From Aedes albopictus (taxonomy: Eukaryota > Arthropoda > Insecta > Diptera > Culicidae): DNA of 64,000 nucleotides. This document shows, in pieces, positions 21,900 through 32,416 of the stretch. The notes beneath the pieces are model-generated. The model ran no database searches, was not told the origin of the DNA, and worked only from the letters and a program-made list of their open reading frames with translations. The stretch is from contig NC_085138.1 of NCBI RefSeq assembly GCF_035046485.1, positions 14,201,329 to 14,265,328 of the forward strand, in the 5' to 3' direction. The translations under genes and the position numbers were made by a program. Every line of letters begins with the position of its first letter. The stretch's first letter is position 1.

Positions 21900-23430
21900 C
21901 AGTTTAAGTGAAGTCAGTCGGTTAAATAAAATCCTTGCGAAATCTGAGGATTTCCGAGTAAACGAACTTCGTTTGCCAAATAGCAATCTGACTTCCTTTG
22001 ATGAGGAAGTTCTGGAATGCTTATTCAGCACTCACTTCCCTGGATGTGTGGATATTACATCTTCGGATGAACCTGATGTCTTTTCATGTAGTTACGATTC
22101 CCTGGCTTCGGCTGGGAGTATTGTAACTATAGAATCGATTGAGTGGGCTCTTAATAGCTTTGCTCCTTTCAAATCTCCTGGGGCAGATGGGATTTATCCT
22201 ATTTTGCTTCAGAAGTGATTTGATCATTTCAAACATGTTTTGAAAAAAATACTTGTTTGCAGTTTTGCTACAGAATATATTCCCAAATCCTGGCGGAATA
22301 TTACTGTGAAGTTTATTCCGAAAGTGGGTCGTGCGTCGTATGAAGAAGCAAAGAGTTTTAGACCTATCAGTTTGACCTCTTTTCTTCTTAAATGCTTAGA
22401 ACGCATTGTAGATCATCACATTCGTGATGTCCATCTGGCCAACGTGCCTCTTCATGTGAACCAACATGCCTACTAATCTGGTAAGTCCACTGTGACTCTT
22501 TTACACAAGGTTGTTTACGATATCGAGAAAGCATTCGCTCAAAAGCAATCCTGCTTGGGTGTTTTCTTAGATATCGAGGGTGCCTTTGACAACGTGCCTT
22601 TCGATGCCATATTGGAAGCCGCACGGGGTCATGGTATATCTCCGATGATTTCCAATTGGATTCACCAAATGCTCAAAAACCGACATCTCTTCTTGTGTCA
22701 AGCTGCGATTAGGAAATTGAGTGTTTGTGGATGCCCTCAAGGGGAGTCTTATCACCACTTTTGTGGAATCTTGTAGCAGATACGCTATTGAGGCAACTCA
22801 ATAATAGCAGTTTTCCTAGTTATGGTTTTGCCGACGACTATCTTACATTGTTAGTCGGTATGTACATCTGCACCCTTTTCGACCTGATGCAAAACGCCCT
22901 TCAGGTAGTTGAGGGTTAGTGTCGCCAATATGGCCTTTCAGTTAATCCGAGTAAAATATCTATTGTTCTTTTCACGGAAAAGCGAAACCGTGATGGCGTT
23001 TGACCTTTGCGTCTCTTTGATTCTGAAATCGATGTGACTGAACATGTAAAGTACGTGGGAATTATTCTTGATTCCAAGCTTTCCTGGACATCTCATATTG
23101 AGTTCAGAATCAAGAAAGCTCGCATGGCTTTCGGGCAATGCCGGCGAACCTTTGGTACAACTTGGGGTCTAAATCCCAAGTATGTATATCAAATGGATCT
23201 ACACAACTGTGGTTCGGCCAATATTGGCTTATGGATGTCTTGTGTGGTGGCAAAAGGGCGAAATGAGAACGGTCCAATCAAAGTTAGGTCATCTCCAAAG
23301 GATGTGCTTAATGGCGATGTCTGGAGCGTTCTCTTCAACTCACACGGTAGCGCTCGAAGTTCTCTTTGACTTTGCTCCACTATACATTCATCTCAAACAA
23401 GAAGCACTTTCTTGCACTTACCCCAAGTAA
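21900..23430 (+). pseudogene. Lian-like ORF, reverse transcriptase domain
   Basis: Pieces in several frames read SIEWALNSFAPFKSPGADGI, ITVKFIPKVGRASYEEAKSF, FRPISLTSFLLKCLERIVD, HAY-stop-SGKST (a Q codon has become TAA), FLDIEGAFDNVPFDAI (motif A), CPQGE (motif B), YGFADDYLTLLV (motif C with FADD intact), KYVGIILDSKLSW and RPILAYGCLVWWQKGE. The order is that of a LOA-clade RT. At least five frame breaks are visible. The frame is cut at 23421 by the TIR element and resumes at 27165 with RLRVLGLLEETLVNR. Confidence 0.8.
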
Positions 23431-24965
23431 CACAACATGTCCTATAGGAATTAATATGACTCCAATATGACCAGTAACAATGTTTTGGTTCGAAGCAACA
23501 AAACCGTTTTCCAGACTGATATACGACCGAAAAAGCGCAGAAGGTGGAGCCTATGCAACATCTATATGGATCATGCTATACTTAATTATGTTTCTCAGTA
23601 TGTTTTACGAAACATAATATCAACGAATCTCAGTTAGCAGAGCCCTGCGACTGTATCATGAAATATTTGTTGTATATCCGTTATTAATCATGTATATTTG
23701 ATAAAGTCTCAAAATGTCAATAATGAAAATATACAAGCACGAAAAACGCCATGTAATAAATATTCTTCAACACTATTTCAATTCAAAATTGCCATTCTGT
23801 GACCGCAAATTGCCAATTGTAATGCAAATCATTATTTGTGGTGAAATAGGCAGTTGTACCTCGATAAGTTCGATGCGCCTTAGAAATTCGTATTTTTTCA
23901 AGGGTATTGCTATAAAAAATCTAATAATTTTCGTATTATTTTCAAATTTGAAATTAAAAGTCGTTTTCTTTATCAAGAGTGAGCTAAACTCGTACAAAAA
24001 ATCACAAATCATAGATCAAAAATATAATATTTTATGAATATGTAACATTTTAGTGAAAAAATAATAATGGCTTTCCAAAACACTGCATAGTAAAAGTCTT
24101 GAGATGTACGAAAGTCATTATTTTGGATGTTTAATAAGTTATGGTTGTGTCGGTATTGAGCAAATATAGCTATCACAATTTGAAAAATATTATATTAAAT
24201 TGCGCTCTTAACTCCAAGTTAGCAATACGATTTGCATCACGTGGAATATATCATCACAATGTATAAGAACAAAAAAGTATAATCTATATCTACTTTCTTC
24301 AAACTTCAATGATAGTATTTGCTGACTTCTCGTGAAAAATAGTACATGCAGGTCATTTTCAGACAAGACTTTTGTTACTCCTTGGCGTAATGTCCCTTTT
24401 AAGGCAGCCTATTCTAAATTATCAACCAAGAGCTTTCTTCACTGATGACCGTTTTAGCGTTTGTGTAGGGTATCGAGCCGCTAATCGGGGCGCAGTATTG
24501 ACCGAGGTCGTGACCCAACCAGCAAATCCAGGCTATATAAGTTTCTTTAACCTTCCGTAACTCGCGCGGTTGACTACCTGCGTCAGCATCACGATAATGC
24601 TGAGTACAAAAAGCGAGATTTTTTCAACATGTTGTACAAAATACAACAGCGCGATCGCTCGAGGATTAAGGCGTTTTTTTTTTAAATGGAAAATAATATC
24701 ATCATTTTTATGATCGGTAGGGTGGCATGGACATGTCCAATAAGTTGAATTTAATGTATGTTACACATGTTTGCTGACATACTGCAGAAAACCTCATCCT
24801 AACTTAATGTGAACAAACCAAACATATTATGTTTATATAGAACTTAATGGAGAACAAGAGAAACTTTAAACATTACTCTTATATGACATATAAAACATAA
24901 TTCAGATGACTGTCACCATCATTGTTTATGCCGGCAGTAATTCGCGTGAATGTAAACATTAGTAG

Positions 24966-26239
24966 TGGGTAACTCTCGCTGAGACCGTCCCACTATTTAC
25001 ACCATGTCTTCAAAAATGTTTAAGGTGGCGATTTTCTGAAAGTCCTTCCCAAGAAAGTAAGGAAAATGCATTTGGTTAATCAAATAGGTGGACCCCCCGT
25101 TAGTTAAAGCCACAAGCATTTTGGCGGACCCGTCGATTTTTGTCAATTGTTGGTTCATTTAAACCGTTATAACTCGAAAGTTTCGCCAGAAACCACCTAA
25201 AAACTATAGGTTGTTGAAAAGAGAGAAGATAGGGCTACTATTTACAGTTATAAAAAGTTGGGTCGGCCATATTGATTTTGGCCGCCATCTTGGATTTTTA
25301 TACCAAAACTGTTTTTTCACCATGTTGGCAACCACCGATTTACAAAATTTTTGCGTCAATCGAAAGAGGAGACATTTTTACACAACATATCAAAAATTTA
25401 GAGATGTATCTTTTTCCTATCAAAAGTTATCTGCACTTTTGTGAATCATGCCACTTTTGCGCACTGGGTCAGGTGCCGATTGTTTACATAAATGCAGCGT
25501 TATTTCACAGTGTTTATGAACATTTATTCTAAATCTGAATCCACTAATGAAAAGTTGAAAGTTTCAGCTTTTCAAAACACCAAAAAAGTTTAAAAAGCAA
25601 TGCCCGCATCGTTGAGAAACAGATAAAAATGAGAACGAACCTCCGATTTGCCCTAATTTTGCTGCAGGTGCATTTGTGTATACAAGCAGGCGCCAACTTT
25701 GATGCTGTTGCGTGTCATTGCCGGTGCGCATGGAAATGTATGGAGAAAACGTGTCATGATTTACAAAAGTGCAGATAACTTTTGATAGGAAAAAGATACA
25801 TCTCTAAATTTTTGATATGTTGTGTAAAAATGTTCCAGCTTTCGATTGACGCAAGAAATTTGAAAATCGGTGGTTGCCAACATGGTGAAAAAAATGTTTT
25901 GGTACATAAATTCAAGATGGCGGCCGAAATCAATATGGCCGGCCAAACATTTTATATCTGCAAAGAGCACCTCTATCTTTTTTCTTTCCAACAACCTATA
26001 GTTTTCAAGTGGTTTCTGGCGAAACTTTCGAGTTATAACGGTTTAAATGAGCCAACAATTGACAAAAATCGAGGGGTTCACCAAAATGCTTGTGGCTCTA
26101 ACTAACGGGGGGTCCACCAATTTCATAAACCAAATGCATTTTCCTTACTTTTTTAGGGAGGACTTCCAGAAAATCGCCACCTTATACATTTTTGAAGACA
26201 TGGTGTAAATAGTGGGACGGTCTCAGCGAGAGTTACCCA
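24966..26239. mobile_element. 1274-bp foldback with TGGGTAACTCTCGC ends
   Basis: TGGGTAACTCTCGCTGAGAC at 24966 is inverted at the right end, which finishes GAGTTACCCA at 26239. The arms of about 490 bases run to 25450 and from 25750, with a unique spacer of about 300 bases. Highly conserved inner segments include GTATCTTTTTCCTATC. Each arm contains GCCGCCATCTTG (25281-25292, inverse 25913-25924). Each arm also keeps an open frame of 77 codons (25211-25444 on +, 25761-25994 on -). No transposase is present. Confidence 0.7.
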
Positions 26240-26408
26240 GTGCTGTTTTGGATATTATTGTGTAATTTATTCTTGATTTGATGATTTATACACCTTTTAT
26301 AAATAGCTCTTTCAAATATTCTAGGTCTGGCGGGATTGTTAATACATGTTGGCAGCTGTTAATGCTGAAATATGACCTACAAGTGGATGGAACGATTAGC
26401 GAAAAAAG

Positions 26409-26708
26409 GTACCCATCGATAAAAAGTTCGTCGACTTCGAGGAATCGGCCAAGTTCGAATTGAAATTAAGCCCTTACAATTATCTGTATCATCCATGGGC
26501 AATGCCGTATTCGAGGATCCACTATCTGCCAATGTCGTATGCTCAGTTACTTCACGGACCCAGAGCACAGCACCAGTATTCGTCCTTGTCGGATATCATC
26601 GCCTATTTTTGCGGTATGCTATATCGAGGAGACGTAGTCCCGATCCAGGACAACAGTGCTGTCGTGGTCATCAAGAAACAACGGCATGTCGCGATCGTGC
26701 CCAACTAG
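26409..26708 (+). CDS. Unidentified coding-like stretch
   Basis: From about 26409 one frame runs about 99 codons to a TAG-terminated end, encoding KKVPIDKKFVDFEESAKFEL, then NYLYHPWAMPYSRIHYLPM, SDIIAYFCGMLYRGDVVPI and VVVIKKQRHVAIVPN. There is no ATG at its start. Composition is balanced, with tyrosine and proline spread along it, and it is not a repeat translation. A second overlapping frame (26495-26719) is also open. I do not recognise either. It may be the last remnant of a transposase or captured sequence inside the 3.74 kb element, or chance. Confidence 0.3.
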   Translation, partial: VPIDKKFVDFEESAKFELKLSPYNYLYHPWAMPYSRIHYLPMSYAQLLHGPRAQHQYSSLSDIIAYFCGMLYRGDVVPIQDNSAVVVIKKQRHVAIVPN

Positions 26709-26748
26709 GATCGAGCTAGGTATTGAGGCACAGGTCGTAATTTATATT

Positions 26749-26993
26749 GTTTTAACAAACAAGCCTATTATTTTGTTTGGTTATGTTCTAATAAAGTTCA
26801 TTTTGTTTCAGTCTGAAAGGTCTAATTATGTTCTATAGCTGCCTGAAGATGTTTGGTAAAACATATACTTAGAAATATTGTTTCACCATACATCTTCAGG
26901 CAGCTATAGAACATAATTAGACTTTTCAGACTGAAACAAAATGAACTTTATTAGAACATATCCAGTAAATTAATAGGCTTGTTTGTTAAAACA
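26749..26993. mobile_element. 245-bp hairpin MITE
   Basis: TGTTTTAACAAACAAGCC at 26749 is inverted at the right end (..GTTTGTTAAAACA, 26993). The two arms of about 100 bases are almost perfectly complementary through CTGCCTGAAGATG and its inverse, leaving a loop of about 40 bases. The high arm identity suggests a fairly recent origin. Confidence 0.75.
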
Positions 26994-27166
26994 AAATATT
27001 CTCCCTAATACGACTTACTGACGGAAGATCAAAATAAATTAGTTTTAAATATCATGAAAACGGCATATATAAGACAAGATATGTTTTGAGATACTTTGAA
27101 ACAACTGCTATAGGACAAAGTAAATACTTTGCGATTGCGAATCATGTTTTCGGTGTTACTTGGGAC

Positions 27167-28202
27167 CGTCTACGGGTACTCGGTCTACTAGAGGAAACTC
27201 TTGTGAACCGCACATCAACACACAACTCGTTGGTGAATTGGGACAAAATTGTCCTTACTCCAAGTGATCTTACAATTGCGTGTAATTTTCCATATAGGAC
27301 ATTTGCCACAAAATTCCCTTCCCGGGAAGAGTGGGCATCTGGTTATCTGGAGAGAAGTATTCCAGACGGCATCGTATGTTACACCTAATGGCTCCCTTCT
27401 CGAAGGTCGAGCAGGTGCTGGTGTTTATTATCGTGAGCTACGGCTAAATCAGTCTTACTCACTTGGTAGACACTGCACCGTTCAGGCCGAAATCTTTGCT
27501 CTTATGTGCGGAGTGCAATCAGCACTTCAGAAGCACGTAATGGGCAAAGTAATATACTTCTGTTCAGATAGTCAGGCTGCTATTAAAGCACTTGCTTCGG
27601 CCAACTCCAGGTCGAAGATAGTCATCGCTTATCGAACTCAAATCGAGGAGCTGAATTCAGCAAACGCGGTTTACCTTGTAGGGGTACTTGGCCATTCTTC
27701 CATCGCTGGAAATGAATTGGCTGATGAGTTAGCTCGCACTGGAGCATCACATGACTTCATTGGCCCTGAGCCAGCTATTCCAATATCGAAGTGTTGGGTA
27801 AAGCTTCAGATTCACACCTGGGCTGCTACTCAACACAGACAATACTGGAATAGTTTGGAGTCATGTCGGTAAACCAAATTGTATTATACTGAGCCATCTC
27901 CAAGGGTGGCAAAGTATTTTACAATTCTGTCAAAGCAGAATTGCAGCATGATGGCCAAAGTATTGACTGGGCACTGCCGACTCAGCTATCACATGTCGAA
28001 TATTTAGCAAGCTGATACATTTGCCTGTGATAGCTGTGAATCCGATTATGGAACTTCGTATTATTTGATATGTAACTGTCCAGTTTTTGCGCAACTGCGT
28101 TTCCGAGTATTCGATAAACACTTATTAAGTGAAACTGACTTCAGAAACCTGAATCTTCAGGATATTCTGTTGATCTTAACCCGCTGTGGTAAAGAGCTAT
28201 AG
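27167..28202 (+). pseudogene. Lian-like ORF, RNase H domain and C-terminus
   Basis: The frame resumes RLRVLGLLEETLVNRTS, then SREEWASGYLERSIPDG. A one-base insertion follows at the position of the first catalytic aspartate: the expected TDGS reads TPNGS. The other RNase H residues are present: AEIFALMCGV (Glu), YFCSDSQAAIKAL (Asp) and GHSSIAGNELADELAR (His, Asp). After a further stop near 27871 the tail continues with a cysteine-rich C-terminal patch (TFACDSCESDYGT, ICNCPVFAQLRF) and ends LLILTRCGKEL at a TAG (28200-28202). RNase H degrades the RNA template during retrotransposition; here it is inactive. Confidence 0.8.
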
Positions 28203-28420
28203 GCTCTATTTCGCTTTATTACAGTGCCCTTTTCAGGGCGCTGTTTGAACTCTTTGTGGTACGCTTATGCGTTAGTACCCTCTTCCAGGGTATTTTTCCT
28301 ATTTCCCTACCTGTCCTTATCCCCATCCTTATCCTTATTTCCTTCCTTTTCCCTCAGGTAGATGATGAAATAGGCTATTATTTTGGCGATGACACAATGT
28401 ACCAAATGAAGGATAACGTG
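28203..28420 (+). other. Lian-like 3' untranslated region
   Basis: After the stop codon come short palindromic words (GCCCTTTTCAGGGC, ACCCTCTTCCAGGGT), a pyrimidine-rich stretch (CCCCATCCTTATCC repeated loosely) and GGCGATGACACAATGTACC. I take the 3' end to lie just beyond. The following 240 bases show no feature I recognise. Confidence 0.55.
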
Positions 28421-28661
28421 CCTCTGGGGCCGGCCTTCTGATATCTGAAGGTCCTTTTGCACGCCATGCCTCTTATCGATAATTCCACGGAGCTCGTCCG
28501 TTCCGGTTTTCGCAGTTTCCACTTTCTACTGCTTTGGAAGTATATTCTATTCGCTTTACAACTGACGTTGCTGTTGCTTCTCAGTCTGCGCTTGCTCGTG
28601 CTGCTACTGGTCACCCAGCTCTTGTTGATTGACTAATTGACTGACTGATCACTATTCACTA

Positions 28662-28860
28662 GTAGGGTAGCGAACCACTTGGGCACTTGGCCGGTTTTTT
28701 GGGCATTCTTCGCTTTAACTCAGTCACTTCCAAACCAATTGACTTGAAATTTTGTACACGGCTAGATACTATACGTATCTCATCGCGTTCCAAAGATTGT
28801 GTCAATTGGTTCAGAATTGGCTGAGTTATAACACGAAAGTGCCCAAAATAGGTCCCCTAC
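28662..28860. mobile_element. MITE with GTAGGG ends
   Basis: GTAGGGTAGCGAACCACTTG then GGCACTT at the left is mirrored by AAGTGCCCAAAATAGGTCCC then CTAC at the right. The inner arms AACTCAGTCACTTCC and GGCTGAGTT also pair loosely. About 200 bases, non-coding. Confidence 0.65.
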
Positions 28861-28959
28861 CGAGATGGATCCACTTTCCTATATATATTTTGGCAAAACA
28901 ATCCAATTGTTCAATTTACCAATTGCACCGTCTAGTGAGATAATTTGGAACTAGCGTTC

Positions 28960-29225
28960 AGTTCTCCAGTTAGCCTTGTGATTAAGGCTATCGATAGCCA
29001 ATCCGGAGACGGCGGGTTCGATTCCCGTTCCAGTCGGGAATTTTTTCGACTCCCTTGGCATAATGTATTATTGTACTTGCCTCACAATATACAAATTCAT
29101 GCAATGGCAGGCAAAGAAAGCCCTTTAATTAATAACTGTGGAAGTGCTCAAAGAACACTAAGTTAAAGCGAGTTAGGCCAAGTCCCAGTGGGGACGTAGA
29201 GCCATAAAGAAGAAGAAGAAGAAGA
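28960..29225 (+). repeat. tRNA-derived SINE A (Feilai-like), near full length
   Basis: The head reads TAGCCTTGTGATTAAGGCTA (A-box region) and GACGGCGGGTTCGATTCCCG (B box). The body has CCTTGGCATAATGTATTATT, CAATATACAAATTCATGC and CTGTGGAAGTGCTC. The end is CCCAGTGGGGACGTAGAGCC followed by (AAG)n at 29206-29222. Other copies: 44138-44424 (+), 36123-36262, 32222-32400 and 6733-6785 (all -). The polymerase III boxes look usable. Confidence 0.8.
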
Positions 29226-29229
29226 TAAG

Positions 29230-31020
29230 TTAGAATTTTTCAATTTTCTTCAATGAACAACCCTTTTCAACTCTTCAATTTACCATCTTACCATTACCAC
29301 AAAACCTTTGAACAATATGTTACTCTTTAAAATGCTGTGATCAAATTCCGAGCTAATTTCCATTATATAAAAAATTCCTCTTTGTACACATTTAATGCAT
29401 TCAGTTCGGATTAATCTCAATGAGATTCAATGTCGGCTTTGTTCAATGACGTTCCCGGTTCGCTTCTTCATAGCCATCGATGACCGAAGAAAGACACTCT
29501 TGTAACGCGTCTACTAGTAGTCTAAGAAAGGTACCACAGGGAAAAAAACGCGCACTTCTGCTTTCTGGTGTGAACAGCATTCCTCGGCCTGCCTCTTTCC
29601 TGCTCGAACGAACTTCCCGTAGACAAACCCCCTTGTTGGGCCAAAGCCAGAGTTCAAAAACAAATAAAATGTAACTGAAAGATTATCATAGATTAATTTC
29701 CGGAATAAATTAAAAGCAGTGGTCGCACCACCACCGGGGAGAGCTGAGAGCTCGAACCGAAGACGATCGCTATTCAGCTCCGGGGGTGTCAGTCAGGTGC
29801 AAATAAAACAAAGGAAACGGCCAGGTTCGCCGGTTGGTTTGGAACATTAGACTTGCCGGAGGCGCGCACAGTACACACATAGCGGGAGGCCGGGGTGAAA
29901 TGCTTTGTTGGGGTTAATTGATCCAAATCAAGCGTCGCAATGTATGCTCAATTCCTAAACGCCTGCGGCAGGAAGCCTCCATAGCCAACAACCTGGGCCT
30001 GCCTTTCATGCTTACCATTTTTAGTTATTCAGAAATAACATACAGGAACTGATTCACCCCCATTTTCCCGCCACTCGCGCCAAAGGTGGCACGATGACGG
30101 ATGGGTTCGCTAGTGCGCGCCGAGTTCCCTCTGCCGCGCGCGCCCGCCACCACGGGTCCACACAGCCGGAACGGACCCCGATTGTATCGGCCATCGCGCA
30201 CACCTTTGGCTCTTCGTACGCGAAAATGCATAACATTTCTCAACTCAGTAGTTTTTCGACAAAATCTGCTTAATTCGATGAGTTTTCTTTCTTCGGACCG
30301 ACCGAGCAGCCAGCGGGGGAAGGCTCTTTGTTTCTGATTTTTATTTTAAACATGACACCGATACTGTTACATCTTCGCCGTGGTTTTGCTGCTGCTGCTA
30401 CGGGGTGAGTTGGGTGCCCTACAAAAATATAATCCCCGATCTGATGCGAACATTGAGTGCTTTATGAATAAAGAAATCAGAATATTGACGGATTGAAGTC
30501 AATGAGCGTTTCGAAAGAAGGTGATTCGAAAAAAAAATGTTTTATGGCATGCTTTTTGCTTTCGCTTGTTCGTTCGAGTGAATTAATCATGGTGTTCTTT
30601 ATTCACTCCAAGCAGGAGGACAATGGTACCACATCGATGACGATGTTCAGTTTCTTTATTATGAGAGATTCGCTCAAATATCTGCTTTACAGGAAGTCAT
30701 CCAGACAATGGCGATTGAGATATCATAAAACCGGACCTTAGCTCAAGTCCAGCATGAAGGGTAATAATACTGGTGCGTAATGAAATTGAAAAATGTAACT
30801 TTAATTGAAATTAATTTCTAACACTATTAATTAGCTATCGTCTCCGGAATCCCCTTGTCTTGTATGCAGTTTTACCGCACAAGGAGCTGGAGACAGTTGC
30901 GTTGGAAATATTCATATGAATATGCTTCGTGTGTGGCTTCAACCGGAGATCGAATAATGGAACCGGGAATTAAGAGTAATGGCAGCTTGTTGCTCAATAT
31001 CCCTATCTGGATCATCATTG
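29230..31020. other. Unique sequence with GC-rich islands, no gene recognised
   Basis: Two GC-rich, CpG-rich patches (about 29720-29960 and 30050-30340, with words such as CCGCGCGCGCCCGCC) stand out from the AT-rich background. They could be a promoter or 5' exon of a host gene, but no coherent coding frame, TATA-initiator pair or splice pattern is clear. A splice-donor-like GGGGTGAGTTG occurs near 30400 after CTGCTGCTGCTACG. Confidence 0.35.
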
Positions 31021-31028
31021 TCACTTCT

Positions 31029-31556
31029 CCAGTGACCCCACAATTTATGAATCGGTAGAAATGACCACAGTTTATGGATCACTCATTTGATTAACATGGT
31101 GATTCATAAATAGTGTACAAACTGGGATTGAATCGACTGTTAACTAATTTGGCTACGCAGTCATAAAATGAACAAACGACGTTATTTATTTGCCCAACGT
31201 TTCGACACGGGGTTTGTGTCTTCCTCAGGGGGTGAATCTTTGTGTCGTTATTTGTCCTATGTTTCGTCGTTTGCGCCATTGCCAGTACAAGTTGTGCGAG
31301 AAAAATCAGAAATTTTAAAGTAATGTAACAAAAACAGCGTGATCCGACAGTTATAGTTATAACTGTCGGATCACGCTGTTTTTGGTACATTACTTTAAAA
31401 TTTCTGATTTTTCTCGCACAACTTGTACTGGCAATGGCGCAAACTTCCTACTCTACTGGGCAAATAAATAACGCCGTTTGTTCATTTTATGACTCCGTAG
31501 CCAAAACTAGTTAATAGTGTTCAAAATTAAGGTGATTCATCGGTGTGGGGTCACTG
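31029..31556. mobile_element. MITE with CAGTGACCCCACA ends, hit by a hairpin MITE
   Basis: CAGTGACCCCACA at about 31029 is the inverse of TGTGGGGTCACTG ending at 31556, and GATTCAT words follow inward on both sides. The ends are hAT-like in form, but no clear 8-bp duplication is seen. The middle is occupied by the hairpin at 31143-31511. Confidence 0.5.
31143..31511. mobile_element. Near-perfect hairpin MITE flanked by TA
   Basis: The ends are ACTAATTTGGCTACG and CCAAAACTAGT, flanked by TA (31141-31142 and 31512-31513). The two arms meet at a 2-base centre near 31351 and are nearly identical over about 115 bases (CAGCGTGATCCGACAGTTAT and inverse). The left arm carries about 60 extra bases (31196-31267, with ACACGGGGTTTGTGTC). 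A transcript would form a long double-stranded RNA. Confidence 0.75.
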
Positions 31557-31937
31557 TAGTTACGTCTGATTATTCTTTCGATGTGTTAAAAGATCCATCA
31601 CAAACTACAATGCAATGGTCAAAAACCAACTTTATGTTAAAACTTTTCAAAATATTTATCATATTACACAAATTACATAAATTTGGGAGTGAAAGGTTTT
31701 TATTCAAAAAGCTTTAGAATAACCCTGACATGCGGAAGAAACAATTTAAATTGAGCTCAAAAACTTCAAAAGGTACTCGAACTTTCACCCAGTAAGCTCT
31801 AATGATCATAACTTGATGAATGGTTGACAGTAACATAGGATAAAACTACATTTCTGACTACCAGTAGTGCTCCGGTGCTGGTCCTGTGTGTCGCTGGAAC
31901 TCAGCTAGAACAAAATTGTAACAGGTTGAGTTATATA

Positions 31938-32087
31938 AGGCCGCATCCACGTTACGATAAAATCGACATTTTTTGACCCCCCTCCCCCTCCGTAACTTTT
32001 TTTTTGCATGAAAAATGTATGAACGGTAACGCTCGGGCGGACTCCCTCCTTCTCCTAGAGCGTTACGTAATGTGTGGACGGTGCCTA
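31938..32087. mobile_element. Short MITE of the TTACGTAACGC family
   Basis: GGCCGCATCCACGTTACG is mirrored by CGTTACGTAATGTGTGGACG then GTGCC. The central GACCCCCCTCCCCCTCCG and CATGAAAAATGTATG match the family plan. Confidence 0.65.
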
Positions 32088-32221
32088 ATGATGACCCAAT
32101 TTTGTAAGCTTTTCTTCATTTAGATAAAAATGTGTATTCCATTCAGCTATACCATTTTATATTTCGTATCAATTTTGGATTATGACTTTCTGCGATAAAC
32201 ATAAATCTTGTAAGAAAAATA

Positions 32222-32400
32222 ATTCTGCCTAGCGTTACGTCTCGACTGGAACAGAGCCTGCTTATACGTTTCATGTTCTATGCGCATATCCAGAGAGATT
32301 TCTTTGCCAATTCACCATTTTGCATTCGTACATCGTGTTGCAGGCTCAATAGTACCCCATACTCAAGGAAGTCAAGAGCTATTCTTACGATACTTTTGAA
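32222..32400 (-). repeat. SINE A (Feilai-like), diverged copy
   Basis: The minus strand carries CTTGACTTCCTTGAGTATGG, CACGATGTACGAATGCAAAA and TAAGCAGGCTCTGTTCCAGT then CGAGACGTAACGC. The tRNA-like head and the AAG tail are lost. It is more diverged than the copies at 28960 and 44138. Confidence 0.55.
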
Positions 32401-32416
32401 AAGAGTAAAATCACTT

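Larger units (their letters stand above)
23422..27164. mobile_element. 3.74 kb TIR element splitting the Lian-like LINE
   Basis: The LINE frame reads ..LSCTY before 23421 and RLRVLGLL after 27166, so the insert limits are set by the protein. The insert starts CCCAAGTAACAC and ends GTGTTACTTGGG, perfect 12-bp inverted ends, with ATGTCCTATAG-like and TTGTCCTATAG-like subterminal words. AC flanks both sides, suggesting a very short duplication; a longer one that has since mutated is possible. The inside holds AT-rich DNA, a 1274-bp foldback, a 245-bp hairpin MITE and one coding-like stretch at 26409-26708. No transposase was recognised. Confidence 0.65.
18970..28420 (+). mobile_element. Lian-like (LOA clade) LINE, nearly full length, twice interrupted
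   Basis: Once two insertions (19301-20465 and 23422-27164) are ignored, about 4.5 kb remains: a 5' leader, endonuclease, reverse transcriptase, RNase H and a 3' UTR with TATCCCCATCCTTATCC-type pyrimidine sequence. That matches the layout and roughly the 5 kb length of Lian, a LOA-clade LINE described from Aedes aegypti. Many frameshifts and stops make it dead. The 5' limit is uncertain; 18970 is an estimate. The 3' limit is placed near GATGACACAATGTACCAAAT (about 28388-28407). Confidence 0.75.

Noticed and set aside
30050..30340. CpG-rich patch as a host promoter
   Set aside because: Composition stands out, but I see no coupled initiator, coding exon or splice donor strong enough to call a promoter.
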